Shown: piece by piece, positions 51,952 to 61,502 of the stretch
How the letters are laid out: every line of letters begins with the position of its first letter
Position numbering within the stretch: the stretch's first letter is position 1
Program-made: the position numbers and the translations under genes
The notes under the pieces: model-generated
Seen by the model: the letters and a program-made list of their open reading frames with translations, nothing else
Databases searched by the model: none
Told to the model about the DNA's origin: nothing
Assembly: GCA_964581175.1 (NCBI GenBank)
Contig: CAZONI010000002.1
Span: 54,392-118,391 of the forward strand
From: B46-G9 sp964581175
GTDB taxonomy: Bacteria > Desulfobacterota > DSM-4660 > Desulfatiglandales > Desulfatiglandaceae
DNA: 64,000 bases
Reading direction: 5' to 3'

Positions 51952-54900
51952 ATGTCTTTAAAAAGCCGACTTTATACCATGCGCAGGCGTATCCCGCAGG
52001 CCATGCTGCTTGAGCAGGAGCAGGTGGGCACGCGCTTGGCGCGCATTGAAAAGAGGCTAAGGCGTGAGGGCAGAGCAGGGAAAGCATTGGAGGGAGAGGC
52101 CGCGTCACTTGAGCGCAGGCTTGGCCGGTCAATCCGGGAGAGGGAGTCGCGGGAAGCGCGACGACCGGATGTTAGCTACCCGGAGATGCTTCCGATCACC
52201 GCCGCAAAGGATGATATCATCCGGACCATCAAGGAAAACCAGGTGATCATCGTGTCTGGAGACACCGGTTCAGGCAAGAGCACCCAGCTCCCCAAGATGT
52301 GCCTGGAGGCGGGCAGGGGGATTGCCGGAAAAATTGGGTCCACCCAGCCGAGGAGGATAGCCGCCGGCACCATCGCGCGCAGGATCGCCGAAGAACTGGG
52401 AGAAAACCTGGGAGAGTCGGTGGGATACAAGGTCCGATTTCGGGATAGGACCCCCCGGAGCGCCCACATAAAAATCCTGACCGATGGGATGCTCCTAGCC
52501 GAAACGCAGCACGACCGGCGCCTGCACCAGTACGATACCCTGATTATTGACGAAGCGCACGAGCGGACCATCAATATCGATTTTCTCCTGGGGATTCTCA
52601 AGACGCTGCTCAGGATACGTCCCGAGCTCAAGCTGATCATCAGCTCCGCCACCCTGGACACTGAGAAGTTTTCGCAGTTTTTCAATGGTGCTCCGGTTAT
52701 CCGGGTGAGCGGCAGGATGTATCCGGTCGAGGTGCTGTATCTTCCCGCAGAAGAGGCGGGCCGGGAAGAGGATGAACTCGCGTACGTAGACACGGCGGTG
52801 AAGGCCGTGGATAAGATCATGAAAGAGATGGCCCGGGGGGATATCCTCATCTTCATGCCCACCGAGCAGGATATCCTGGAGACCTGCGAGAAGCTCGAAG
52901 GGAGACTATACCGCAATACCGCCATACTGCCCCTGTTTGCCAGGCTCTCGTGGTCCCAGCAGAAAAAGGTCTACAAGGTGGAGGGATACAAGATCGTGGT
53001 GGCAACCAATGTTGCCGAAACATCCCTCACCATTCCCGGCATAAAGTACGTGGTCGACACGGGTCTCGCGCGCATCTCGCGGTATATGCCCGGGACCAGG
53101 ACCACCGCGCTTCCCATCAGCAGCATATCCCGGGCCAGCGCCGATCAGCGCAAGGGCCGGTGCGGGAGGGTCCAGAATGGGGTGTGCATCCGGCTCTATG
53201 AGGAAGACGACTTCCTGACGAGACCGGAATTCACCCTGCCGGAAATCATGCGCTCCAACCTCGCCGAAGTGATCCTGCGCATGATTGCCCTGAAACTGGG
53301 TGATATCACGGAATTTCCATTCCTGGACCGGCCGGGACAGCGAAGTATCACTGACGGCTTTAACCTTCTGACGGAATTGGGGGCTGTTTCGGGAAAGGGT
53401 AAAGAGGCCGAGCTGACGAAAAGGGGCCGGCTCATGGCCGGGATGCCCCTTGACCCGAGAATTTCCCGGATGATGATCGAGGCCCAGCTGCGGGACTGTG
53501 TGGAAGAGGTGGCGGTGATTGCCGCGGCACTGAGCATCCAGGACCCCAGGGAGCGGCCGGTGGAAAAAGCAAAGCTTGCCGATCAGGCCCATGCCCCGTT
53601 CAAGGACGTTGCCTCGGATTTTATATCCATCCTGAATATCTGGAACCAGTGCGGACGGGCATCGGAAGGGCTCAAGAGCGGGAATAAGATGAGGATATTC
53701 TGCAGAGAGCACTTCCTTTCCTTTCCCAGGATGCGGGAGTGGGTCTATGTGCACGACCAGATCTGTTCCATCATGGATGAGCAGAAAGAGTGGAAAGCGG
53801 AGCCAAACGGACAGGGGGAAAAAGAGGGGCTTTTTGAGCGGATTCACAAGTCGATCCTGGCCGGGTTTCTTTCCAACATCGCCGTGAAGAAAGAAAAAAA
53901 CATATACCAGGCGGCAAGGGGAAGAGAAGTCATGGTGTTCCCGGGATCCACGCTCTTCAATAAGGGCGCGCCTTGGGTGGTTGCCGCCGAGATGGTCAAG
54001 ACGTCCAGGCTTTTTGCCAGGACCGTGGCGAAGATCGACCCCGCCTGGCTGGAAGAACTTGGAGGGGACCTGTGCAGGTCCACCTACTCCCACCCCCACT
54101 GGGAAAAAACCCGGGGGGAGGTTCGTGCCCTTGAGCAGGTAACCCTTTTCGGGCTGGTCATCGTGACGGGCAGGTCCGTATCCTTCGGCCGCATCGATTC
54201 TGAACAAGCCCACCGGATTTTCATTCAATCGGCCCTCGTGGAAGGTGATGTGAAGGAGTCCTTTGGTTTTTTGAAGGATAACCGAGAATTGTTCCAACGG
54301 GTACAGGAACTGGAAGAAAAGGTGCGGCGGAGGGGAATCCTGGTCAGCGAGGAGACGGTGGCCGATTTCTATTCCGGCCGGCTGCAGGGAATTTGCGATA
54401 TCCGGAGCCTGAAACGGAGGATACGGGAACGGGGAGGGGACGACTTTCTCAGGATGAAGGAGACCGATCTATTCCTGGAGAGGCCGGGCAGTGATGAGCT
54501 TTCACTTTTTCCGGATCAGTTGGGTTTCGGCAACAGGGTTTTTGACTGCTCGTACAAATTTGCCCCCGGCAAGGAAGAGGACGGGGTGACCGTTTCTGTC
54601 CCTTCCGGGTCGCTGCCCCTTGTCTCTTCGGAGAAGCTCGAATGGAGCGTGCCGGGATTTTACCGAGAAAAAATCATCTCTCTGGTGAAGGGACTGCCCA
54701 AGAGATACCGGAAGCTGCTGGTCCCTGCTTCAAACACCGTGGATGTCATAGAAAAGGAGATGGAGCAGGGGAACGGGTCCCTGCTGGCCGCGCTTGCCGC
54801 CTTTGTGTTCGACCGGTTCGGGGTGGACATCCCTGCCTCGGTGTGGGCCGCGGTGGAGATACCGGAGTACCTGAAAATGCGCATTTCCGTCATCGATCAC

Positions 54901-55890
54901 CAGGGACATGAACTGGGGGCAGGAAGGGATGTGCACCTTCTCTTACGCAGTGTTCCCGAGGTCGAACCTGCTGACACGAGCCGCGCGTGGAAACAGACCC
55001 GGGAAAAATGGGAGAGAGAGGGCATTACCGGCTGGGATTTCGGAGACCTGCCTGAAAGCGTACCTGTGGGGACTTCGACGGCGGCCTATCCGGGGCTTGA
55101 GCCCGGAGAAAAATGGGTGAATATCCGGCTCTTCGCGTCCCCTCAAAAGGCCCTGGCATCCCATCAGGAGGGGGTCGGGCAACTCTTCATAATTCATTTT
55201 GCCAAGGACCTGCGGTTCCTGAAGCAGGACCTCTCCCTCAAGGGCACGGAGTGCCGGGGCGCTGCATACTTCGGGGGGACGCCCGGAGTGCAAAATGCCC
55301 TGTACGAATGTCTCCTCAGGTTGCTTTTTCAGAAAAACATCCGCACTCGGGAGGCGTTTACCGAACACGCACAGGCAATACGGTCCTCCATGCCCGCACA
55401 AGCACTGGAACTGCGGGACCAGGTGCTGAAGGTGCTTGACGCCTACTATGAAACACGCTCGACCCTGCAGAGGATAGAGAGCGGCGGCAGTGAAAACAAG
55501 GCAGTTTTGGAGCTGTGCGCGCTGGTGCGGAAGGAATTGGAAACGCTGGTTCCGGAAAATTTTCTGGAGGCCTATTCACTGGATCGCCTCGCGCACCTTC
55601 CCCGCTATTTGAAGGCCCTGGAGATGCGAGTGGAAAGGGGAGCCTACGATCCCTTGAAAGACCGGAAAAGAGCGGCCGAGGCCGCGGCATTCAGTAAGGA
55701 AACGGAGAGAATGAACCAGGATGCCGTGGTTTCGGGCTCTTCTAGTGAGAAACAAGAGGCCCTTGAAGAGCTCCGGTGGATGATGGAGGAATTTAAGGTG
55801 TCCCTCTTTGCCCAGGAGCTGAAAACGGCGTTTCCTGTTTCCCCGAAGCGCATCAAGAAAAAGATCGGCGAGATCAAGAGGATGGTATGA
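51952..55890 (+). CDS. hrpA: ATP-dependent RNA helicase HrpA (DEAH box)
   Basis: A 1312-residue DEAH-box helicase of E. coli HrpA length. Motif I GDTGSGKSTQLPK near 107-119, motif II DEAH, motif III SATLDTEKFSQFF, and motif VI QRKGRCGRVQNG are all intact. The HA2/OB regions and the long C-terminal DUF3418 domain follow. HrpA resolves collided or stalled ribosomes and remodels mRNA in E. coli. ATG 51952 is used (weak ribosome site GAAAGG); an in-frame start at 51937 is possible. A P-loop kinase-like gene overlaps its end by 4 bp. Confidence 0.93.
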   Translation: MSLKSRLYTMRRRIPQAMLLEQEQVGTRLARIEKRLRREGRAGKALEGEAASLERRLGRSIRERESREARRPDVSYPEMLPITAAKDDIIRTIKENQVIIVSGDTGSGKSTQLPKMCLEAGRGIAGKIGSTQPRRIAAGTIARRIAEELGENLGESVGYKVRFRDRTPRSAHIKILTDGMLLAETQHDRRLHQYDTLIIDEAHERTINIDFLLGILKTLLRIRPELKLIISSATLDTEKFSQFFNGAPVIRVSGRMYPVEVLYLPAEEAGREEDELAYVDTAVKAVDKIMKEMARGDILIFMPTEQDILETCEKLEGRLYRNTAILPLFARLSWSQQKKVYKVEGYKIVVATNVAETSLTIPGIKYVVDTGLARISRYMPGTRTTALPISSISRASADQRKGRCGRVQNGVCIRLYEEDDFLTRPEFTLPEIMRSNLAEVILRMIALKLGDITEFPFLDRPGQRSITDGFNLLTELGAVSGKGKEAELTKRGRLMAGMPLDPRISRMMIEAQLRDCVEEVAVIAAALSIQDPRERPVEKAKLADQAHAPFKDVASDFISILNIWNQCGRASEGLKSGNKMRIFCREHFLSFPRMREWVYVHDQICSIMDEQKEWKAEPNGQGEKEGLFERIHKSILAGFLSNIAVKKEKNIYQAARGREVMVFPGSTLFNKGAPWVVAAEMVKTSRLFARTVAKIDPAWLEELGGDLCRSTYSHPHWEKTRGEVRALEQVTLFGLVIVTGRSVSFGRIDSEQAHRIFIQSALVEGDVKESFGFLKDNRELFQRVQELEEKVRRRGILVSEETVADFYSGRLQGICDIRSLKRRIRERGGDDFLRMKETDLFLERPGSDELSLFPDQLGFGNRVFDCSYKFAPGKEEDGVTVSVPSGSLPLVSSEKLEWSVPGFYREKIISLVKGLPKRYRKLLVPASNTVDVIEKEMEQGNGSLLAALAAFVFDRFGVDIPASVWAAVEIPEYLKMRISVIDHQGHELGAGRDVHLLLRSVPEVEPADTSRAWKQTREKWEREGITGWDFGDLPESVPVGTSTAAYPGLEPGEKWVNIRLFASPQKALASHQEGVGQLFIIHFAKDLRFLKQDLSLKGTECRGAAYFGGTPGVQNALYECLLRLLFQKNIRTREAFTEHAQAIRSSMPAQALELRDQVLKVLDAYYETRSTLQRIESGGSENKAVLELCALVRKELETLVPENFLEAYSLDRLAHLPRYLKALEMRVERGAYDPLKDRKRAAEAAAFSKETERMNQDAVVSGSSSEKQEALEELRWMMEEFKVSLFAQELKTAFPVSPKRIKKKIGEIKRMV

Positions 55891-56525
55891 AAGGAAATTC
55901 TATACGCCTATCATTAATCGGTATGGCGGGATCAGGCAAGACCCACTGGTCTAGGAAGTTGGAAGCCCGTGGGTTCAGGCGTTTCTGCTGTGATGATATG
56001 ATCGCGGAAAAACTTCGGCCGGAGCTGAGAAATCCCGATGGCACCTCCACGAGCGTTGTCGATTGGATGGGGTTCCCGTATGAGGATCGATACGAGGCCC
56101 GGGAGAAGCGATACCTGTCCCTGGAGGCGGAGGTGCTTAGGGAGATTGTCGACTACCTGGAGAACAAGAAGGCGGGACCGCAGGAGAATATTGTGGTGGA
56201 TACCACCGGGAGCGTGATCTATATGGGAGATGATCTGCTGGAAAAACTCTCCCGCCTCACAACAGTGGTCCTGCTCGAAACTCCTCCCGCTGTCCGGGAG
56301 CGGCTGCTGGAGGCATATGTTTCGAAGCCTCACCCCATGGTGTGGAAAGGAACGTTTTCCCAAAAGTCCGGCGAGTCGCACCTGGATGCCCTGGCCCGGT
56401 GCTACCCGCTCCTCTTCGCATCACGGGCCCGATTGTACGGCCGCTATGGGACCGTCACTATCGAGTACCAGGAACGCCGTGAGGAAAGTTTCACCGTAAG
56501 TGATTTCCTCAAACGGGTTTTTTGA
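55887..56525 (+). CDS. P-loop kinase-like protein (shikimate-kinase-like fold)
   Basis: A 212-residue protein with Walker A GMAGSGKTHWSRKL (about residues 13-26) and an early FCCDDMIAEKL stretch at the position of the shikimate kinase D-x-D substrate motif. DTTGSVIYMGDDLLEKLSRL follows in the middle. It is longer than shikimate kinase and lacks its usual RxxxG motif, so the substrate is unknown. The ATGA overlap with hrpA suggests coupled translation and perhaps a linked role in RNA or nucleotide metabolism; this is inference. Confidence 0.75.
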   Translation: MKGNSIRLSLIGMAGSGKTHWSRKLEARGFRRFCCDDMIAEKLRPELRNPDGTSTSVVDWMGFPYEDRYEAREKRYLSLEAEVLREIVDYLENKKAGPQENIVVDTTGSVIYMGDDLLEKLSRLTTVVLLETPPAVRERLLEAYVSKPHPMVWKGTFSQKSGESHLDALARCYPLLFASRARLYGRYGTVTIEYQERREESFTVSDFLKRVF

Positions 56526-56553
56526 GGTTGGGATTGCGGCCGGCCGCTGGGGT

Positions 56554-57573
56554 CTATTTCCAGTGGACCATGGGCAGGCCCGCGACCGGTGAGCGAAAGT
56601 GGGGAATGCGGGTCCCTTTCAGACTCCCGATGTAGGCGGTCTTCAGATCGGAGCTGCCGAATGTCACACTCGCGAACCACTGGGCTATGGCCCCGCCGGC
56701 CGCCAGCATGATCTCGGGGGTGAGGCGGTCTTCCCTGAACGCCTTTTCAAGGGCAAGGCCTGTCTCGTCAACAGTGTCGTCGAGGATGACGTGAAAGTCG
56801 CCCTCAGGCGTGAGCGCGTAGATCTGGTCAGCCATGACGAGGGTGCCCCAGAGGTTTCCGTATGCGTCGAAGGCGATCCCGTCGGGAAAGCCGTATCTCC
56901 CCAGCTTGGAAGGACCGAATACTTCCCGATCGGTGAGCGAGCCATCCGGTTGGAGCCGCATGCGCGATATGCACTGCCCGCAAGTCTCCACGATATACAT
57001 ATATTCTTCCCCGGCATCCAGGCGAATTTCGTTGGTGAACCTGAACCCGTCGGCCACCATCCTGATCCCCTTTTTGTCCACCAGGGCGATGTACCCGTCG
57101 GAAACATTGGGGCTCATGGCCTTCATCCAGTTCTTGATGCGGGTCGAAATGGTGAGCCAGATACGGTTCCTGCTGTCCCGCAAAACGAAATTCACTTTTC
57201 CGATGGGCTCGCCGTCGATATTGTCGTAAAGCAGCCTGGTTTGGCCGTCACGGCTCATGACTTCCAGGACGTCGGTCCCGAAATTGGAAATGAGGATTTC
57301 ACCGTTTTCGGCAAATGCGAGACCGTTCGGCAGGGTCCCTTCGGTGAAGCGGGTTTCTTCATCAGCGGCCTGTTCAAAGGCGGATTCAAAGGCCTGGGTG
57401 ATAATCTCCTGGCTGCCGTCAGGCGAGATTCTTGCAAGTCCTCCCCGAGCGTCAGCCGCCCACAGGGTCCCGTCCTGTTCCGCGAGGATGCATTCGGGTC
57501 GCTGGAGGCCTTCACCGATATATTCAACGTCTGCTGGGTCAACCTGGAAATCGATAATGGGATTCTGCGCCAT
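56554..57573 (-). CDS. SMP-30/gluconolactonase-like beta-propeller protein
   Basis: A 339-residue six-bladed propeller of the SMP-30/strictosidine-synthase-like superfamily. LQRPECILAEQDGTLWAADA, NGLAFAENGEILISNFG, RFTNEIRLDAGEEYMYIVET and GIAFDAYGNLWGTLV are blade repeats. The Glu and Asn/Asp metal ligands typical of lactonases appear in PEC and TNEIR. It lacks a signal peptide. AAAGGAGGATATC precedes ATG 57573. It may hydrolyse a sugar lactone; the sugar-type ABC transporter at 59317 supports this, though the strands differ. Confidence 0.82.
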   Translation of the reverse strand: MAQNPIIDFQVDPADVEYIGEGLQRPECILAEQDGTLWAADARGGLARISPDGSQEIITQAFESAFEQAADEETRFTEGTLPNGLAFAENGEILISNFGTDVLEVMSRDGQTRLLYDNIDGEPIGKVNFVLRDSRNRIWLTISTRIKNWMKAMSPNVSDGYIALVDKKGIRMVADGFRFTNEIRLDAGEEYMYIVETCGQCISRMRLQPDGSLTDREVFGPSKLGRYGFPDGIAFDAYGNLWGTLVMADQIYALTPEGDFHVILDDTVDETGLALEKAFREDRLTPEIMLAAGGAIAQWFASVTFGSSDLKTAYIGSLKGTRIPHFRSPVAGLPMVHWK

Positions 57574-57634
57574 GATATCCTCCTTTCGCGGCCGTTACCT
57601 CGACCACCCGGGGAAGTCGCGAGGACTCTCTGTC

Positions 57635-58210
57635 TCACAAATCTTCAATAAATATCTTTTTCTCACACTCGGGGACCAGGGTATGGGCCTCGAGAAGCAG
57701 TTCGACCGCGAGCTTTGAACCCGTTTCATAGACGTATTCACATGTATGATTGGAACTCCTGGGCACCCATATTTCCCTTAGAACGTTGCATTCCTTTGCT
57801 CTAAGCTTTTCAAGATACCTGCGATGAAGCTCAAAAGCAAGTTCATCGACACAGGGAAGATCATCGGCAGGAGACCGCCTTCCATAAAGGTAGCCGATAC
57901 ACATGATACCCGATGCAAGAGGTCCGCAGATATGGCCTGTAATGGCCACGCCCGCTTCTTTCGGGTCACGATGGTCCCTGCCGGATGCAAGCTCTTCCAG
58001 CACACCCTTGAGGTCTATTCCCGTCTTCAGACGGTGAGCGCCCCCTCCTCCGTGATAGCCGGTCGTTATTCTTACCATGGATGGATCCATGATCTTAAGG
58101 GTTTCATTGATAGCCATGAAACTGGCCTCGCTGCAATGAAAACCCTTTCTCCTGAAATCTATGGCTTTGCGTCCCGCGTCTTCAACCAATTTTTTTGCCT
58201 TGTCGGCCAT
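57635..58210 (-). CDS. C_GCAxxG_C_C family redox protein
   Basis: A 191-residue small redox-type protein. The N-terminal GFHCSEASFMAINETL, the glycine-rich HGGGGAHRLKTG (where most members have a Cys in the GCAxxG motif), and HICGPLASGIMCIGYLYGR match the C_GCAxxG_C_C family. Loss of the Cys in the Gly-rich loop is unusual. Members occur in anaerobes next to redox or corrinoid genes; their function is not known. It is followed by the propeller gene (61 bp), probably in one transcript. Confidence 0.8.
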   Translation of the reverse strand: MADKAKKLVEDAGRKAIDFRRKGFHCSEASFMAINETLKIMDPSMVRITTGYHGGGGAHRLKTGIDLKGVLEELASGRDHRDPKEAGVAITGHICGPLASGIMCIGYLYGRRSPADDLPCVDELAFELHRRYLEKLRAKECNVLREIWVPRSSNHTCEYVYETGSKLAVELLLEAHTLVPECEKKIFIEDL

Positions 58211-58470
58211 TTTCTGCTCTGGTATTTGACGGTTACGTATCTACGGCTTTCCTGTGAAGTGGGTATTTGCCATGATGGATCAAGTGTCATGAAAACCGAT
58301 CTTAATATGCACAGTTCGTTGCGTAATGTCAATATCTTTTCAATAATAATGAAATTTTTTCAGTTATGAATTTTTTTGTTTGCGCTATCACTCTGTTTTA
58401 TTTATGATATCAATGCAGGATCTACAAGATCAATGTCTTGGGTGTAAAATTCAGACAGGAGGCAAGTTCT

Positions 58471-59085
58471 ATGGTCGATACGGGTTTGAAAATCCGCCAG
58501 GAACGCTTGAAACGCAAACTCACCCTCGAGCAGTTATCCGGAAGGACGGGGCTCTCCAAGAGTTTCCTCAGCCAGGTGGAAAGGAACCTTGTTCAGCCTT
58601 CCGTTACCTCACTCAAAAATATTGCCCATGAACTGGGAATCAGTGTTGTATACTTCCGTACGGATAATCTCGTTGACCAGGATCTGTGGGGTTATGAGCG
58701 GAGCGTGGAAAAGCCTGGAAATGGAGCTTTTGCGTACAGCAGAGATGTTAAGATAGTGCGTGGTGATAAGCGCAAAGGAGTCACAATGCCCGGTAGTAAT
58801 GTGCTATATCAGGTGTTGACTCCTGACCTGAACCGGCAGATCGAAGTTATGTTTATGCGGATTTCCGAAGGTGAGAGTTCCGGAGACGAGGCGATGGTTG
58901 ATGCCCCCGGAGAAAAATTCGGCGTCGTGCTGAAAGGGAAGCTTGAATTTAGGGTTGGCAAAGAAGCCCATGTTCTCGAGGAGGGGGACAGCGTTGTCCA
59001 TCCCGCTGACGTGCCTGTCTGGTGGCGAGGGTTGGAGGGAGACCCTATTGAGGTGATATGGGTGCAAACACCACCTTCGTTTTGA
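58471..59085 (+). CDS. XRE-family regulator with C-terminal cupin domain
   Basis: A 204-residue regulator. The helix-turn-helix region (TLEQLSGRTGLSKSFLSQVE, then LVQPSVTSLKNIAHELGI) lies at about residues 15-60; a cupin-2 domain follows (VVLKGKLEFRVGKEAHVLEE, HPADVPVWWRG). It is unlike the XRE-cupin at 27691 beyond the common architecture. ATG 58471 with AGGAGG upstream is chosen over an earlier in-frame start at 58438. Divergent from the C_GCAxxG gene and just upstream of the sugar ABC operon, it likely controls one or both. Confidence 0.9.
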   Translation: MVDTGLKIRQERLKRKLTLEQLSGRTGLSKSFLSQVERNLVQPSVTSLKNIAHELGISVVYFRTDNLVDQDLWGYERSVEKPGNGAFAYSRDVKIVRGDKRKGVTMPGSNVLYQVLTPDLNRQIEVMFMRISEGESSGDEAMVDAPGEKFGVVLKGKLEFRVGKEAHVLEEGDSVVHPADVPVWWRGLEGDPIEVIWVQTPPSF

Positions 59086-59176
59086 GAATCGGTTAACTAG
59101 CTGAGAAAAAGCATAAAAAATGGGTTTTGACGCAATAGAAAAGAAGTGAACAAAGTACAGTATAGGTAAAATACAC

Positions 59177-59205
59177 TTGACACCCAAAAGGGTGGGTGAT
59201 AGTAA
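59177..59205 (+). promoter_or_regulatory. Candidate promoter with palindrome before the sugar ABC operon
   Basis: TTGACA (59177-59182) is followed after 17 bp by TAGTAA (59200-59205), a poor -10. Overlapping the spacer is CACCC-AAAA-GGGTG (59181-59194), a perfect 5-bp palindrome that could be a regulator site, about 120 nt before the permease ATG. Confidence 0.4.
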
Positions 59206-59316
59206 AAAGTGAAAAGCGTTTTTTCTTGACCTCCGGGACACCTTTGGGAGGATGGGAAAGGGCGAGGAATTCCATCTCGTTTTCTTCACACCGGGTAAAT
59301 TTCTTCGGAGAAAAAG

Positions 59317-60258
59317 ATGTCTTCCGGGAAACCTATTTTTGAAGAATATGGAATTTACATCTTTTTAATCGCCCTCTTTGCGGTTTCCTCCCTTCTCTCG
59401 CCTGCATTTCTGACCATTGAAAATCTCAGAAATATTTTTACTCCAGCCGCCAGTTTGGGGATGGTGGCCGTTGGACAGACCTTTGTTATTCTGATAGGCG
59501 GGGGCGCCCTTGACCTGTCCGTGGCTTCGGTAATGGCGACTGTGACCGTGATCGTCTCCATGAACACCCACGGACAAGATGCTCTGCTTTTTCCTGTTTC
59601 ATTGCTTTGTATTTTGTTTGGAATCGTTGTGGGCCTGACAAACGGTTTTCTTGTCACGAAGCGGGGAGTCCAGCCGTTTATCGCCACCCTGGGGATGATG
59701 GTTATTATCCAGGGCCTGCGGTTTCTCTATACAAAGGGGGCCCCGAAAGGAACATTTCCTCCTTTCCTCCGGCTCCTCGGGACTGGAAATATCGGCCCCA
59801 TGCCGATTTCCGTCCTGTCTTTCGCTTTCCTGCTGGTCTTGGCCGCGATTGTGCTGAAAAAGACCATCTTCGGGCGCAAGATTTACGCCACGGGGGGGAA
59901 TATCAAAGCGGCCCTTATTTCAGGATACAATACCGACCTGATTATTATATCGACTTATGCGATTTCTGGCTTTACCGCTGCCATCGGAGGTCTCTATCTC
60001 GCCGGTTGGCTGGGTATTTCGGACAACTGGGTGGGAGAGGGGTATGAAGTAGACTCTATTGCCGCAGTCATCATGGGCGGGACGTCCTTTGAGGGCGGAA
60101 AAGGCGGAGTAATCGGCACCACGGCCGGGGTTCTCATTATCGCTACTCTTTATAATCTCGTCCTCCTGCTCCATCTCCCGCTGCAGCTGCAATACATAGT
60201 CAAAGGAGGAGCTATTATCCTGGCCACTTCCTTCTATGCCAGGAAGGCAGCCTACTAA
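59317..60258 (+). CDS. Sugar ABC transporter permease (RbsC/BPL_2 family), first of two
   Basis: A 313-residue membrane protein with about nine helices. Family motifs include AAVGQTFVILIGGGALDLSV, PFIATLGMMVIIQGL, GRKIYATGGNIKAALISG and AAVIMGGTSFEGGKGGVIGT. It is the first gene of a ribose/sugar-type importer. A second, different permease lies at the end of the operon, so the channel may be a heterodimer. Start ATG 59317 after GGAGAAAAAG. Confidence 0.92.
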   Translation: MSSGKPIFEEYGIYIFLIALFAVSSLLSPAFLTIENLRNIFTPAASLGMVAVGQTFVILIGGGALDLSVASVMATVTVIVSMNTHGQDALLFPVSLLCILFGIVVGLTNGFLVTKRGVQPFIATLGMMVIIQGLRFLYTKGAPKGTFPPFLRLLGTGNIGPMPISVLSFAFLLVLAAIVLKKTIFGRKIYATGGNIKAALISGYNTDLIIISTYAISGFTAAIGGLYLAGWLGISDNWVGEGYEVDSIAAVIMGGTSFEGGKGGVIGTTAGVLIIATLYNLVLLLHLPLQLQYIVKGGAIILATSFYARKAAY

Positions 60259-60357
60259 CAGGTCTTACTCAAGAAAGGGGGTGAAATCGGTTCGACAGTG
60301 CACTTGCCATGAACAGGCACTTTTTACTAACCATCTACATTGAGGAGGGCACACGCT

Positions 60358-61446
60358 ATGAGAAAGGTCATTTTTGTCCTGATCGCGCTCACTTTTCTGG
60401 GCGTGACCATAACAGGCGGTTTTGCCGCGGAGCAGCGGCAATGGGATCGTGCGTCCCTTTGGAATCCCAGCACCCTGAGGATGATCGACACGAAGAAGTA
60501 CAAGAAAAAGGCGCCATACACCATTGGGTTTTCCAATGCAGGCATCTCCAATTCGTGGGCGGTCTTCATGCATCGTGAGGTCCAGGCCGAGGCGGAAAGA
60601 CATCCGGACTTGATAAAGAAACTCTATGTGACAGAGGCGAAAGGAAAAGCGGACAAACAGATCGGCGATATCGAAGACCTGATGGCCAAGGGTATCGACA
60701 TCCTCATTGTGCGTGCCACGACCGAAGCGGCCCTGGACCCGGTAATTTCGAGGCTGCACAAGCAAGGATTCCCGGTCATAACCGTATCAAAAGGCATCAA
60801 GAGCGACAACTATGTGTCTTTTGTCGATGCCAGCAACCAGGTGCTGGGCCGCATGAATATGGTATGGCTGTGCCAGACATTGCAGGGAAAGGGAAACATC
60901 GTAATGCTGGGTGGCTGGCCGGGAGCAGGGTCTGTTATTGACCGAAAGGCCGGTGCAGACGAGGCCCTCGCCCGTTACCCCGGCATCAAGGTGCTCGATT
61001 ATCAGTACACGCATTATTCGCCGACCGAAGGCAAGACCGTTATGCAGGCCATGGTCCAGTCCTACGGCAAGAAGATTGACGGGGTATGGTGCGACAGCGG
61101 GCTGCAGGGTGTAGGCGCCCTGGAAGCCATGGTTGCCGCCGGAATGAACGTTCCCATCACAGGAGACCAGCTGAACGGTTTCATGTGCAACGTGGTGAAA
61201 TATCAATTTAAGGCCGTGATGGGCGCATACCCCCCGAGGATGGGCGCCGAGGCAGTGAAGCTGGCGCTGCGGGTCCTCCAGGGCGAATCGGTACCCCATC
61301 ACTTCAACGTCCCGACGTTGGTGTCGGCTACGGATGAAACAGCGGACATCAAAGCAGATGTACCATGGAGCGAACTCGCCCAGCCGAATCAGCCGGAAAA
61401 CTGGTGGATCGGGCACACGCTCCCCAAGAAATGGCTTCCCTACTGA
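60358..61446 (+). CDS. Sugar ABC transporter substrate-binding protein (periplasmic)
   Basis: A 362-residue type I binding protein of the RbsB family. The signal peptide MRKVIFVLIALTFLGVTITG ends near FAAEQ; a mature start resembling PYTIGFSNAGISNSWAVFMH and GIDILIVRATTEAALDPVI show the family. ATG 60358 with GAGGAGG upstream is preferred over 60340. The long N-terminal segment before the first strand is unusual. The sugar or sugar-acid ligand is unknown. Confidence 0.92.
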   Translation: MRKVIFVLIALTFLGVTITGGFAAEQRQWDRASLWNPSTLRMIDTKKYKKKAPYTIGFSNAGISNSWAVFMHREVQAEAERHPDLIKKLYVTEAKGKADKQIGDIEDLMAKGIDILIVRATTEAALDPVISRLHKQGFPVITVSKGIKSDNYVSFVDASNQVLGRMNMVWLCQTLQGKGNIVMLGGWPGAGSVIDRKAGADEALARYPGIKVLDYQYTHYSPTEGKTVMQAMVQSYGKKIDGVWCDSGLQGVGALEAMVAAGMNVPITGDQLNGFMCNVVKYQFKAVMGAYPPRMGAEAVKLALRVLQGESVPHHFNVPTLVSATDETADIKADVPWSELAQPNQPENWWIGHTLPKKWLPY

Positions 61447-61502
61447 AACCCGGGAAGGGAGGAACACTGTGATCCTCCCTTCGTCCGGAAAAGGCGTGAG
61501 GC

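Noticed and set aside
52906..54297. 463-codon minus-strand frame inside hrpA
   Set aside because: Antisense to intact helicase motifs, with low-complexity Pro/Gly/His-rich translation and no ribosome site.
56599..57651. 350-codon + strand frame
   Set aside because: Antisense to the SMP-30-like gene, which has propeller repeats and a strong ribosome site; the + frame shows no domain.
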